A stretch of DNA of 9,160 bases from Marinobacterium sp. xm-d-530 (GTDB lineage Bacteria > Pseudomonadota > Gammaproteobacteria > Pseudomonadales > Balneatricaceae), in contig CATEEE010000100.1 in assembly GCA_949499045.1 (NCBI GenBank), forward strand, positions 1 to 9,160, written 5' to 3'. The notes below the pieces were generated by a model. The model was not told the origin of the DNA. It made no database searches and saw only the letters and a program-made list of their open reading frames with translations. Every line of letters begins with the position of its first letter. Within the stretch, counting starts at the first letter, position 1. The translations under genes were made by a program, and so were the position numbers. Shown piece after piece: positions 1 to 6,359 of the stretch.

Positions 1-153
1 CAGCAATCCATGAACCTGCTTATGGTCCATCGATGGAAGTTTGATGCGACGCACATCACCATCGACACGAATCAAAGGGGGCATACCCGCCGTAATGTGC
101 AGATCGGATGCTCCTTGCTGTACAGCAAAGGCTAAAAGTTCGGTAATATCCAT
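1..153 (-). CDS. pilT: PilT, type IV pilus retraction ATPase (N-terminal fragment)
   Basis: Only the first 51 codons are in the window; the gene continues past the left edge. The ATG is at 153-151 on the minus strand, with an AGGG-type ribosome binding site at 165-168. The visible protein begins MDITELLAFAVQQGASDLHI and continues with a TAGMPPLIRVDGDVRRIKLP stretch. This is the typical N-terminal PAS-like domain of PilT/PilU secretion ATPases, with the QGASDLH and PP.IRVDGD signatures. PilT is a cytoplasmic hexameric ATPase that depolymerises the type IV pilus to drive twitching motility and DNA uptake. The Walker boxes lie outside the window. Divergent pilT and yggS is a familiar arrangement in Pseudomonas-like genomes and supports PilT over PilU, which usually lies downstream of pilT. 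The family call is firm; PilT versus a PilT paralogue is inferred from this context. Confidence 0.93.
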   Translation of the reverse strand, partial: MDITELLAFAVQQGASDLHITAGMPPLIRVDGDVRRIKLPSMDHKQVHGLL

Positions 154-184
154 AATTAAGTTCACCCTAGCGGAAACGACCGCA

Positions 185-203
185 TCAACTTCATGAGAAG
201 TGA
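185..203 (+). promoter_or_regulatory. Small dyad over the yggS ribosome binding site
   Basis: ACTTC at 188-192 and GAAGT at 197-201 are perfect inverted repeats around a four-base ATGA loop. The stem can be lengthened to seven pairs (TC at 185-186 with GA at 202-203) if A187 is bulged. The right arm contains most of GAGAAG at 195-200, the probable Shine-Dalgarno sequence of yggS. It could be a weak RNA hairpin modulating yggS translation, an operator in the pilT-yggS spacer, or chance. Only the repeat itself is seen; a function is inference. Confidence 0.25.
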
Positions 204-208
204 CACAT

Positions 209-892
209 ATGACTAGCATAGCAGAGAGCCTGAAAAAGGTGAGATCCGAGATAGAAAAAGCCTGCGCTGAGTCAAACCGCTCTGAAAACGAGGTCTGTTT
301 ATTAGCCGTCAGCAAGACCCGCAGCGTTGAAGAGATCAGCGAACTGGCTCATTTGGGGCAACGTGCTTTTGGCGAGAATTATCTGCAAGAGGCACTGGAT
401 AAGATATCCGCTCTCGAGCAACTGAATCTTGAATGGCACTTTATTGGCCCCATTCAATCCAATAAGACAAAGCCTATCGCTGAGCAGTTTTCTTGGGTGC
501 ACAGCGTGGACCGATTCAAAATAGCACAACGATTGTCAGCACAACGTCCCCACTTCGCAGAGGACTTAAACATCTGTCTGCAGGTCAATATTAGCTGCGA
601 AGAGAGCAAGTCTGGCTGCCTGCCCAATGAAGCGCTCGAACTCGCCAAACAGATTGCCGAACTACCCAAAATAACTCTGCGTGGTTTGATGGCCATACCG
701 GAAGCGACTGACGATGTTGAATTACAAAAAGAGCGTTTTCGTCAGGTGAGAACTCTGTTTGAAGAGATCAAACTGGAGACCCCTACTCTAGATACCTTAT
801 CGATGGGCATGTCGGGTGACCTAGATGCTGCCATTGGAGAAGGGGCAACCATCGTCCGTATTGGTACGGCTCTGTTCGGCCCACGCAATTAA
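209..892 (+). CDS. yggS: YggS/PLPBP family pyridoxal-phosphate homeostasis protein
   Basis: This 227-residue protein matches the usual length of the YggS/PROSC family, single-domain fold-type III PLP-binding barrels that buffer PLP and affect amino-acid pools without known enzyme activity. The PLP lysine is K36 in LLAVSKTR. Other family motifs are FGENYLQE (54-61), WHFIGPIQSNK (76-86), HSVDR (98-102), GLMAIP (159-164), the phosphate-binding LSMGMSGD (197-204) and IRIGTALFG near the C-terminus. I chose ATG 209 because GAGAAG (195-200) sits eight bases upstream and the N-terminus then aligns with E. coli YggS, putting the lysine at 36. A GTG at 200 would add three residues but overlaps that ribosome binding site. 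The gene precedes proC by 23 bases, and yggS-proC adjacency is conserved widely; loss of YggS-type proteins is known to disturb amino-acid balance. Cytoplasmic. Confidence 0.95.
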   Translation: MTSIAESLKKVRSEIEKACAESNRSENEVCLLAVSKTRSVEEISELAHLGQRAFGENYLQEALDKISALEQLNLEWHFIGPIQSNKTKPIAEQFSWVHSVDRFKIAQRLSAQRPHFAEDLNICLQVNISCEESKSGCLPNEALELAKQIAELPKITLRGLMAIPEATDDVELQKERFRQVRTLFEEIKLETPTLDTLSMGMSGDLDAAIGEGATIVRIGTALFGPRN

Positions 893-915
893 AACCACTA
901 AATCAGGAGAAAAGT

Positions 916-1740
916 GTGGCACAACCATCGATCGCATTTATCGGTACAGGCAACATGGCCGGAGCAATCCTTGAGGGCTTAATGGCAACAGGATACCCCG
1001 TCGACAAGCTATGGGCCACACGTCGTCAGATTGATAAGCTAGCAAGTTATGCTGAGCGCGGCGTTAATACCACGACCGAAAACCATCTCGCGATAGAAGC
1101 TGCGGATATAGTAGTGATCTCAGTTAAACCGCAGATGATGCGCGACACTCTCACTGAATTGGCACCTACACTTCAGAAGCGCAAGCCACTGCTTATCTCA
1201 GTTGCAGCAAGCATTAGTTGCGACTCTTTGGAACGCTGGGCCGGCGGTGAACTGGCCGTGATTCGATCTATGCCGAATACACCTTCCCTACTCAAATTAG
1301 GCGCCAGCGGTCTGTTTGCGAACCCGCGTGTGACCGATGAGCAAAAAGCTCAGGCCACATCGATTTCAGAAGCGGTCGGCATTGCCACCTGGTGTGACAC
1401 TGAAGAGGGTATCGATCAGGTGACTGCGGTATCCGGTTCTGGCCCAGCCTACTTCTTCTTAATGATGGAGAAGATGATTGAAGCGGCACAAGCACTCGGC
1501 ATGAGCCCCAAAGCGGCTCGCCAACTCACCATTCAAACAGCCAAAGGGGCCGCAGAGATGGCCGCTCAAACAGGGATTGAGCCGGCTCAATTGCGAAAAA
1601 ACGTCACCTCTCCAGGTGGTACCACAGAGCAGGCTATTAATAGCTTTGAACACGATCAATTGGGCGACGTTGTATTACGAGCAATGAGCGCCTGTAAGAA
1701 CCGTGCAGCCGAGATGAGTGAACAACTCGGTAAAGACTAA
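916..1740 (+). CDS. proC: Pyrroline-5-carboxylate reductase
   Basis: ProC reduces 1-pyrroline-5-carboxylate to L-proline with NAD(P)H, the last step of proline synthesis, in the cytoplasm. The 274-residue length fits the family (about 270). An N-terminal Rossmann domain starts with IAFIGTGNMAGAI (GTGNMA at 10-15). MPNTP is at 119-123, and GSGPAY at 174-179 opens the helical C-terminal dimerisation domain. VTSPGGTTEQAI (230-241) is the P5C reductase signature. The start is GTG at 916, with a strong AGGAGA five bases upstream (905-910); no nearby in-frame ATG would keep the Rossmann motif. It follows yggS and precedes yggT, a conserved order, and is probably co-transcribed with yggS. Nothing is missing or broken. 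Confidence 0.97.
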   Translation: MAQPSIAFIGTGNMAGAILEGLMATGYPVDKLWATRRQIDKLASYAERGVNTTTENHLAIEAADIVVISVKPQMMRDTLTELAPTLQKRKPLLISVAASISCDSLERWAGGELAVIRSMPNTPSLLKLGASGLFANPRVTDEQKAQATSISEAVGIATWCDTEEGIDQVTAVSGSGPAYFFLMMEKMIEAAQALGMSPKAARQLTIQTAKGAAEMAAQTGIEPAQLRKNVTSPGGTTEQAINSFEHDQLGDVVLRAMSACKNRAAEMSEQLGKD

Positions 1741-1790
1741 TGGCTATAAAACAGCTACTCTTAAAACCTTGTCATCATTAAACGAACTAT

Positions 1791-1794
1791 AGGA
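1791..1794 (+). promoter_or_regulatory. Ribosome binding site deciding the yggT start
   Basis: AGGA ends six bases before ATG 1801 and directly abuts the upstream in-frame TTG at 1795, so it supports the ATG as the real start. Confidence 0.6.
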
Positions 1795-1800
1795 TTGAAC

Positions 1801-2346
1801 ATGGCTGGCGATACACTGACATTAATCATTCGAACGATTGGTGAGGTTTTTGCATTTATTCTGCTTCTGCGTTTTTTGCTTCAGGCTAGTGGTGCTGACT
1901 ACTACAACCCGATCTCTCAATCAGTGGTGCGTTTTACCCAGGTTCCATTGGCTCCACTACAGAAACTGGTTCCTAAGATCGGTCGTTTGGATATTTCCCC
2001 GTTGGTATTAGCCTTCTTGGTTAAGGTTGCTGTCGTTGTCGCGATTATCTTCTTTACTCAAGGCAACATCCCCAACATGTTGGGCGCTGCGCTGTTCGGC
2101 CTATTCGGGGTGCTTGATGGCATACTCACCATCTATTTTTGGGCCGTTATTGGATCCGTGATTCTCTCTTGGGTAGCCCCAAACAGCTACCATCCAGGTC
2201 CACAGCTCATCATGCAGATTACAGAGCCGGTGTTCTCTCTGGCGCGCAAGGTCATTCCATCGATCGGCGGGCTAGATCTATCACCCATTTTGATCTTTTT
2301 AGTGATTCAAATTCTACAGTCCCAAATCACTCGACTGGTCATGTAA
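1801..2346 (+). CDS. yggT: YggT family integral membrane protein
   Basis: This 181-residue, highly hydrophobic inner-membrane protein contains two copies of the YggT repeat. The first half has LLLRFLLQ (21-28), then YYNPISQ, PLAPLQKLVPKIG (49-61) and LDISPLVLAF. The second has VILSWVAP (120-127), then ITEPVFSLARKVIPSIGGLDLSP. The shared pattern is a membrane helix, an amphipathic P-(x)n-R/K-x-(V/I)P-x-(I/M)G-x-(L/I)D stretch, then another helix, giving about four membrane segments (near 5-28, 66-86, 95-127, 160-180). ATG 1801 is chosen because AGGA (1791-1794) lies six bases upstream; the in-frame TTG at 1795 would abut that site. Homologues are linked to osmotic or ion stress in E. coli and, in Gram-positives and plastids, to division and membrane organisation, but the molecular role here is unknown. 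It lies 60 bases downstream of proC, in which no good promoter or terminator was seen. Confidence 0.92.
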   Translation: MAGDTLTLIIRTIGEVFAFILLLRFLLQASGADYYNPISQSVVRFTQVPLAPLQKLVPKIGRLDISPLVLAFLVKVAVVVAIIFFTQGNIPNMLGAALFGLFGVLDGILTIYFWAVIGSVILSWVAPNSYHPGPQLIMQITEPVFSLARKVIPSIGGLDLSPILIFLVIQILQSQITRLVM

Positions 2347-2360
2347 CTGAACCCGTGGTT

Positions 2361-2369
2361 TGCTAGAAT
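2361..2369 (+). promoter_or_regulatory. Candidate extended -10 promoter for metX
   Basis: TGCTAGAAT in the 65-base yggT-metX spacer is an extended -10 element: TG, one base, then TAGAAT, five of six matches to TATAAT. No good -35 hexamer is found 16-18 bases upstream (inside the end of yggT), which extended -10 promoters tolerate. Transcription would start near 2376, leaving a leader of about 35 bases before ATG 2412. It would let metX-metW and downstream genes be expressed separately from yggS-proC-yggT. Pattern only; activity is inferred. Confidence 0.4.
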
Positions 2370-2411
2370 TAAACACAGTTTCACGCACAGCATTGCACAG
2401 GAGATAGCCTA

Positions 2412-3578
2412 ATGCCGGCTAGCTTGCCCACGGATTCCGTCGGTATCGTTACACCCGAATTGATTCACTTTGCCGAGCCTCTTTCATTGGCTTCCGGTCG
2501 AGTGCTGCCTGAATACGATCTTATGGTAGAGACCTACGGGCAGTTAAATGCGGACTGCTCAAACGCGGTTTTGATTTGCCATGCTTTATCGGGTCACCAC
2601 CATGCGGCTGGATATCATTCAGAGAGCGATAAATACCCGGGTTGGTGGGACAGTGCGATTGGACCCGACAAACCGATCGATACGAATCGTTTTTTTGTCG
2701 TATCGCTAAATAACCTTGGGGGTTGTCACGGCTCGACAGGGCCGACATCCATAGACCCTAATACAGGTAAGCAGTACGGACCAGACTTCCCCTTTGTAAC
2801 CGTTCGAGATTGGGTGAACAGCCAGGTTCGACTTGCGGACTACTTCGGTATACAGCGCTGGGCAGCGATTGTGGGTGGCAGCCTTGGCGGTATGCAAGCG
2901 ATGCAGTGGTCAATCGACTTTCCTGATAGGCTCGGTCACGCATTAATCATCGCCTCTTCGCCAAAGTTAACGGCACAAAATATCGCGTTCAATGAGGTCG
3001 CTAGGCAAGCCATCTCGAAAGATCCTCAGTTTCATGAGGGGCGCTATTACGATCACGAAACCCTTCCAAAAACAGGCCTCTCGTTGGCTCGTATGATTGG
3101 CCATATCACCTATCTATCGGATGATGGAATGGCTGAGAAGTTTGGTCGTGAAATGCGTACGGGCGAGCTAAGTTTTGATTTAAATACCCAGTTCCAAGTT
3201 GAAAGCTATCTTCAATACCAAGGGGAGAAGTTTTCGACGGCGTTCGACGCTAATACTTACCTGTTAATGACAAAAGCGCTCGATTATTTCGATCCGGCAT
3301 CGGAATATGGCGATGATCTTTCAAAAGCATTAAGCCATGCCAACTGTAAATTCCTAGTGGTCTCGTTTACCACAGACTGGCGATTCTCACCTGAAAGATC
3401 ACGTGAAATCACCGATGCTCTGGTCGCAGCCAATAAAGATGTTAGCTATGCCGAAATCGACTCTGATCATGGTCACGATGCGTTCTTAATCGACAGTCCT
3501 CGATACATGGCTGTATTTAGAGCCTACATGAGCCGTGTGGCGAATGAACTCAATTTAGGAGTCACCGATGAGAGCTGA
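2412..3578 (+). CDS. metX: MetX homoserine O-acyltransferase (probably succinyl-specific)
   Basis: MetX activates homoserine by acylation, the committed step of methionine synthesis, in the cytoplasm. The 388-residue alpha/beta-hydrolase fold has HALSGHHHAAGYH (57-69), the nucleophile elbow GGSLGGMQAM with Ser157, TTDWRFSP with Asp322 and GHDAFL with His355: a complete Ser-Asp-His triad. LNNLGGC and PKLTAQNIAFNEVARQAI are further family signatures. The sequence closely follows the Pseudomonas MetX pattern, which is annotated as homoserine O-succinyltransferase despite its acetyltransferase ancestry; succinyl specificity here is by analogy and not read from a specificity residue. The ATG has AGGAG (2399-2403) eight bases upstream. 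The last 11 bases overlap metW in another frame, indicating translational coupling. A promoter-like element lies just upstream. No riboswitch fits in the short leader. Confidence 0.95.
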   Translation: MPASLPTDSVGIVTPELIHFAEPLSLASGRVLPEYDLMVETYGQLNADCSNAVLICHALSGHHHAAGYHSESDKYPGWWDSAIGPDKPIDTNRFFVVSLNNLGGCHGSTGPTSIDPNTGKQYGPDFPFVTVRDWVNSQVRLADYFGIQRWAAIVGGSLGGMQAMQWSIDFPDRLGHALIIASSPKLTAQNIAFNEVARQAISKDPQFHEGRYYDHETLPKTGLSLARMIGHITYLSDDGMAEKFGREMRTGELSFDLNTQFQVESYLQYQGEKFSTAFDANTYLLMTKALDYFDPASEYGDDLSKALSHANCKFLVVSFTTDWRFSPERSREITDALVAANKDVSYAEIDSDHGHDAFLIDSPRYMAVFRAYMSRVANELNLGVTDES

Positions 3579-4158
3579 TTTAGAGATCATTGCTGAGTGG
3601 ATTCAACCTAAGGCGCGCGTCCTAGACATGGGGTGTGGTGAAGGGGAATTGCTCGACTTTCTGTCTAAACAGAAGCAAGTTGACGGCTTAGGTTTAGAGA
3701 TCGATCACGATAACATCACCAGCTGTATCGCTCGCGGTGTCAACGTTATCGAAAAAAACTTGGATGAGGGTCTCGCCAGCATAGACGACGCCAGTTTTGA
3801 CAGTGTGGTTATGACTCAAGCTCTACAGGTAATGCACCGTCCTGACTTGATCGTAGAGGAGATGCTGCGTATCGGTAACGAAGGGATTGTCACCTTCCCT
3901 AACTTTGCTCACTGGCGAGCCCGATTCTATTTAGCATTTCGTGGCAAAATGCCGGTCTCAAAGTTTCTTTCCTACAGCTGGTATGACACGCCCAACATTC
4001 ACTTCTGTACTTTTAAAGATTTTGAAGCCCTCTGCATCGAGAGGAACATCCGAATCATTGAACGCACCGTAGTCGATAATGAGCACCGCCAACGTTGGTG
4101 GCATAAGCTATGGCCCAATATGATGGGTGAAATTGCGATCTACCGAATCACACGATAG
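3568..4158 (+). CDS. metW: MetW, methionine biosynthesis methyltransferase-like protein
   Basis: This 196-residue class I SAM-dependent methyltransferase-fold protein has the usual MetW length. Motif I is VLDMGCGEG (18-26) and the acidic motif II is LGLEID (41-46). TQALQVMHRPD (83-93), FPNFAHWRARF (109-119) and SYSWYDTPNIHFCTFKDF (135-152) are MetW-specific blocks. ATG 3568 has AGGAG (3557-3561) six bases upstream inside metX, and the start lies 11 bases before metX ends. metX and metW are almost always adjacent in proteobacteria, so MetW is thought to support MetX in making the activated homoserine; what it methylates, if anything, is not established to my knowledge. Cytoplasmic. The family call is firm, the biochemical role is not. 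Confidence 0.94.
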   Translation: MRADLEIIAEWIQPKARVLDMGCGEGELLDFLSKQKQVDGLGLEIDHDNITSCIARGVNVIEKNLDEGLASIDDASFDSVVMTQALQVMHRPDLIVEEMLRIGNEGIVTFPNFAHWRARFYLAFRGKMPVSKFLSYSWYDTPNIHFCTFKDFEALCIERNIRIIERTVVDNEHRQRWWHKLWPNMMGEIAIYRITR

Positions 4159-4162
4159 AGGT
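4158..4162 (+). promoter_or_regulatory. Ribosome binding site deciding the DUF4426 gene start
   Basis: GAGGT overlaps the last base of the metW stop and lies eight bases before ATG 4171. It overlaps an in-frame TTG at 4162, which is therefore unlikely to be the start. Confidence 0.55.
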
Positions 4163-4170
4163 TGAGATTA

Positions 4171-4608
4171 ATGATGCGTACGTTACTGGTTCTATTATTT
4201 ACTTCTCTCTTTACTCTGACCGTTCATGCGGAACAGAAACTGATTGAACGGGGTTATGAAGTCCACTTTAACGCCTTTAACTCGAGCTTTATTACGCCTG
4301 AAGTGGCTGCAGCTAATGGCATCGTTCGCAGTAAAGTAAGAGCGCTAGTCAATGTAGCCGTCTTTAAACTGGAACAGAATGGTGACAAAACAGCGGTTCG
4401 TGCCAACATCAAGGGTGAAGCGAGTAATTTACTGCAACAGATTCAAACCATTGAGTTTAAACCGATCATTGAGGGCGATGCGATCTACTACATTGGGGGA
4501 TTTCGCTTCAGTGAAGAGGAGCGCATGACGATTGAACTTGAGGTCACACCAGATCCTAACCAAGCTCCCATCCAGGTTAGTTTTAATCAAACCTTCTACA
4601 CGGAGTAG
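4171..4608 (+). CDS. Secreted DUF4426 family protein of unknown function
   Basis: The 145-residue precursor starts with a clear Sec signal peptide: MMR, a hydrophobic run LLVLLFTSLFTL, then VHA before EQ, with likely cleavage after A20. The mature domain of about 125 residues has no cysteine, so it is neither a lipoprotein nor disulfide-bonded, and should be periplasmic. The family hallmark YEVHFNAFNSSFITPEVA (29-46) is present, followed by IVRSK, GEASNLL and a beta-rich C-terminal half with IEFKPIIEGDAIYYIGGF and VSFNQTF. This matches DUF4426, found beside metW and rdgB in Pseudomonas-like genomes; its function is unknown. ATG 4171 is preferred because GAGGT (4158-4162) is eight bases upstream; ATG 4174 is also possible, and a TTG at 4162 would spoil the signal peptide. 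It lies 12 bases after metW and two before rdgB, so it is surely in the operon. Confidence 0.85.
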   Translation: MMRTLLVLLFTSLFTLTVHAEQKLIERGYEVHFNAFNSSFITPEVAAANGIVRSKVRALVNVAVFKLEQNGDKTAVRANIKGEASNLLQQIQTIEFKPIIEGDAIYYIGGFRFSEEERMTIELEVTPDPNQAPIQVSFNQTFYTE

Positions 4609-4610
4609 GC

Positions 4611-5213
4611 ATGAGCCAGCGGATTGTTTTAGCCAGTGGTAATCAGGGAAAGCTCAAAGAATTTTCACAAATACTTGCTCCGTTAAACTTAGAGATCGTA
4701 TCGCAGGGAACTCTAGGGGTTGTTGATGCTGAAGAGACCGGTTTAAGCTTTGTCGAGAATGCGATCATCAAAGCTCGAAACGCCTGTGCTGCGACCGGCT
4801 TACCGGCCATTGCTGATGACTCAGGTTTAGAGGTCGATGCGCTTTCAGGTGCACCCGGTATCTACTCTGCACGTTTTGCGGGACCAAGAGCCTCTGATCA
4901 GCAAAATATTGAGAAACTTCTGTCAGAACTCGGCGAGCTTGAGCCTAATCAGCGTACGGCTCGATTTCGTTGTGTGCTGGTCTGCATGCGCCACCAAAGG
5001 GACCCCACTCCACTGATCGCTATTGGTACTTGGGAAGGTAAAATTCTAACGACTCCCGAAGGGGAAAACGGCTTCGGTTATGATCCCCTGTTCTGGTCTC
5101 CAGAGTATGACTGTGCGGCCGCGCAACTGACCCCAGAACAGAAAAAAGCGGTAAGCCATCGCGGTAAGGCCGTTGCACAATTAACCGAACAGCTCAGAAT
5201 CTTTCTATCCTAA
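4611..5213 (+). CDS. rdgB: RdgB/HAM1 non-canonical purine NTP pyrophosphatase
   Basis: RdgB hydrolyses dITP, ITP and XTP to monophosphates plus pyrophosphate, keeping deaminated purines out of DNA and RNA. The 200 residues match the family length. Motifs are VLASGNQGKLKEF (6-18, substrate-binding SGNxxK), ADDSGLEVDAL (68-78, with D70 as the expected catalytic aspartate), GIYSARFAG (83-91), ENGFGYDPLF (152-161) and SHRGKA (182-187). The E. coli enzyme has M-SHRGKA; here V precedes SHR, a mild change. The ATG has GGAG (4602-4605) five bases upstream, overlapping the end of the DUF4426 gene. hemW begins immediately after the stop codon; rdgB-hemW is a very widely conserved pair. Cytoplasmic homodimer. 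Confidence 0.97.
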   Translation: MSQRIVLASGNQGKLKEFSQILAPLNLEIVSQGTLGVVDAEETGLSFVENAIIKARNACAATGLPAIADDSGLEVDALSGAPGIYSARFAGPRASDQQNIEKLLSELGELEPNQRTARFRCVLVCMRHQRDPTPLIAIGTWEGKILTTPEGENGFGYDPLFWSPEYDCAAAQLTPEQKKAVSHRGKAVAQLTEQLRIFLS

Positions 5214-6359
5214 ATGGGTATCAAACTACCTCCGCTATCACTCTATGTGCACGTCCCTTGGTGTATTCGAAAGTGTCCATATTGTGACTTCAATTCGCAC
5301 CAAGTCAGAGACGAAATACCAGAGTCACTCTACTTAGATCGCCTAATTTCTGAGCTAGAAAGTGAGCAGCACCTGACCTCCGGTCGACCCATTCATTCGA
5401 TCTTCATTGGTGGTGGCACTCCTAGTCTTCTCAATCCGGAAAGTTACGTCCGATTAATTGAGGCAGTTAAGAGAAACTACACTCTCGAACCAGGCGCTGA
5501 AATCACGATGGAAGCGAACCCTGGAACCTTTGAGCAAGAGAAGTTTGAGGGGTTTGCTAACGCAGGGATTAATCGCATATCGATCGGCGTGCAAAGCTTT
5601 GATGATGAACGGCTAAAAGCCTTGGGCAGAATCCATACAGGTGGCGAAGCAGTTAAAGCAATTGAATCAGCGAAAAAGCTATTTCAACGAACCAATATTG
5701 ATTTGATGCATGGACTACCCGGTCAAACCCCAGAAGCCGCACTAAATGATCTTAAGCAAGCTATACAATTCGCGCCTGATCAAATCTCTTGGTATCAACT
5801 GACTATAGAACCCAACACCGAGTTTGCAGCCAAACCGCCCTCCCTACCCATCGAAGAGTCTTTGTGGGCTATTCAGGAACAGGGCAGTGAACTATTACAA
5901 AGTCATGGGTATGAGCAGTATGAAATTTCGGCTTTCGCACGCCCCGGTGGTGAATCAAAGCACAATCTCAACTACTGGAAATTCGGTGATTACCTAGGGA
6001 TCGGAGCGGGTGCGCACGCTAAAATCTCTCGTTGGGAGAAGGACAAGCTAGTAATTGAACGCATTCATAAGCAGCGCCAACCCAAGGCCTACATGAATGC
6101 CATCGATCCTGTTGCGGGTAGAGAGATCATAGAAGCTGGGGCGGTGCCCTTTGAGTTTATGCTTAACGCTTTACGTCTGAAATCAGGCGTTGCCACTGAA
6201 TTATTTGAGCAGAGCACCGGATGTTCAATCCAGCGCATACAGCCGCTACTATCACAAGCTCGTAAGCGTGGAATGCTGATTGAGGATGCTACTCGAATCG
6301 CTCCGACCCAAGAGGGGCAGTTGTTCCTTAATGACCTTTTAGAGATGTTTATCGATTGA
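5214..6359 (+). CDS. hemW: HemW, radical SAM heme chaperone
   Basis: HemW binds heme and a 4Fe-4S cluster and passes heme to respiratory enzymes; it is often mislabelled coproporphyrinogen oxidase HemN. The 381 residues carry C17-x3-C21-x2-C24 followed by D-F. The fourth cysteine of true HemN (CxxxCxxCxC) is absent, which supports HemW. The radical SAM barrel continues with FIGGGTPS (64-71), EANPGT (100-105), SIGVQSFD, LMHGLPGQT (164-172), HNLNYW (250-255) and GIGAGAH (262-268). A HemN C-terminal domain follows with PFEFMLNALRLKSG (312-325). The ATG follows the rdgB TAA with no spacer, and the sequence before it (CTTTCTATCC) has no Shine-Dalgarno, so it probably depends on ribosomes finishing rdgB. 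The N-terminus LPPLSLYVHVPWC matches E. coli HemW, so this start is right. Its last 11 bases overlap the end of the convergent HAD gene. Confidence 0.95.
   Translation: MGIKLPPLSLYVHVPWCIRKCPYCDFNSHQVRDEIPESLYLDRLISELESEQHLTSGRPIHSIFIGGGTPSLLNPESYVRLIEAVKRNYTLEPGAEITMEANPGTFEQEKFEGFANAGINRISIGVQSFDDERLKALGRIHTGGEAVKAIESAKKLFQRTNIDLMHGLPGQTPEAALNDLKQAIQFAPDQISWYQLTIEPNTEFAAKPPSLPIEESLWAIQEQGSELLQSHGYEQYEISAFARPGGESKHNLNYWKFGDYLGIGAGAHAKISRWEKDKLVIERIHKQRQPKAYMNAIDPVAGREIIEAGAVPFEFMLNALRLKSGVATELFEQSTGCSIQRIQPLLSQARKRGMLIEDATRIAPTQEGQLFLNDLLEMFID

Noticed and set aside
200..208. GTG 200 as the yggS start
   Set aside because: It overlaps the likely ribosome binding site and adds three residues not found in the family.
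1741..1800. Promoter in the proC-yggT spacer (TTGTCA at 1769-1774)
   Set aside because: No -10 hexamer lies at an acceptable distance; the TATAGG at 1788-1793 is only 13 bases away.
2347..2411. SAM riboswitch upstream of metX
   Set aside because: The 65-base spacer is too short and shows no paired-arm structure; only a promoter-like element is visible.
302..2943. Open frames of 60-80 codons antisense to or out of frame with yggS, proC, yggT and metX (for example 302-529, 1292-1495, 2139-2366, 2521-2748)
   Set aside because: They lie wholly or almost wholly within well-supported genes, lack recognisable motifs and look like chance shadows.
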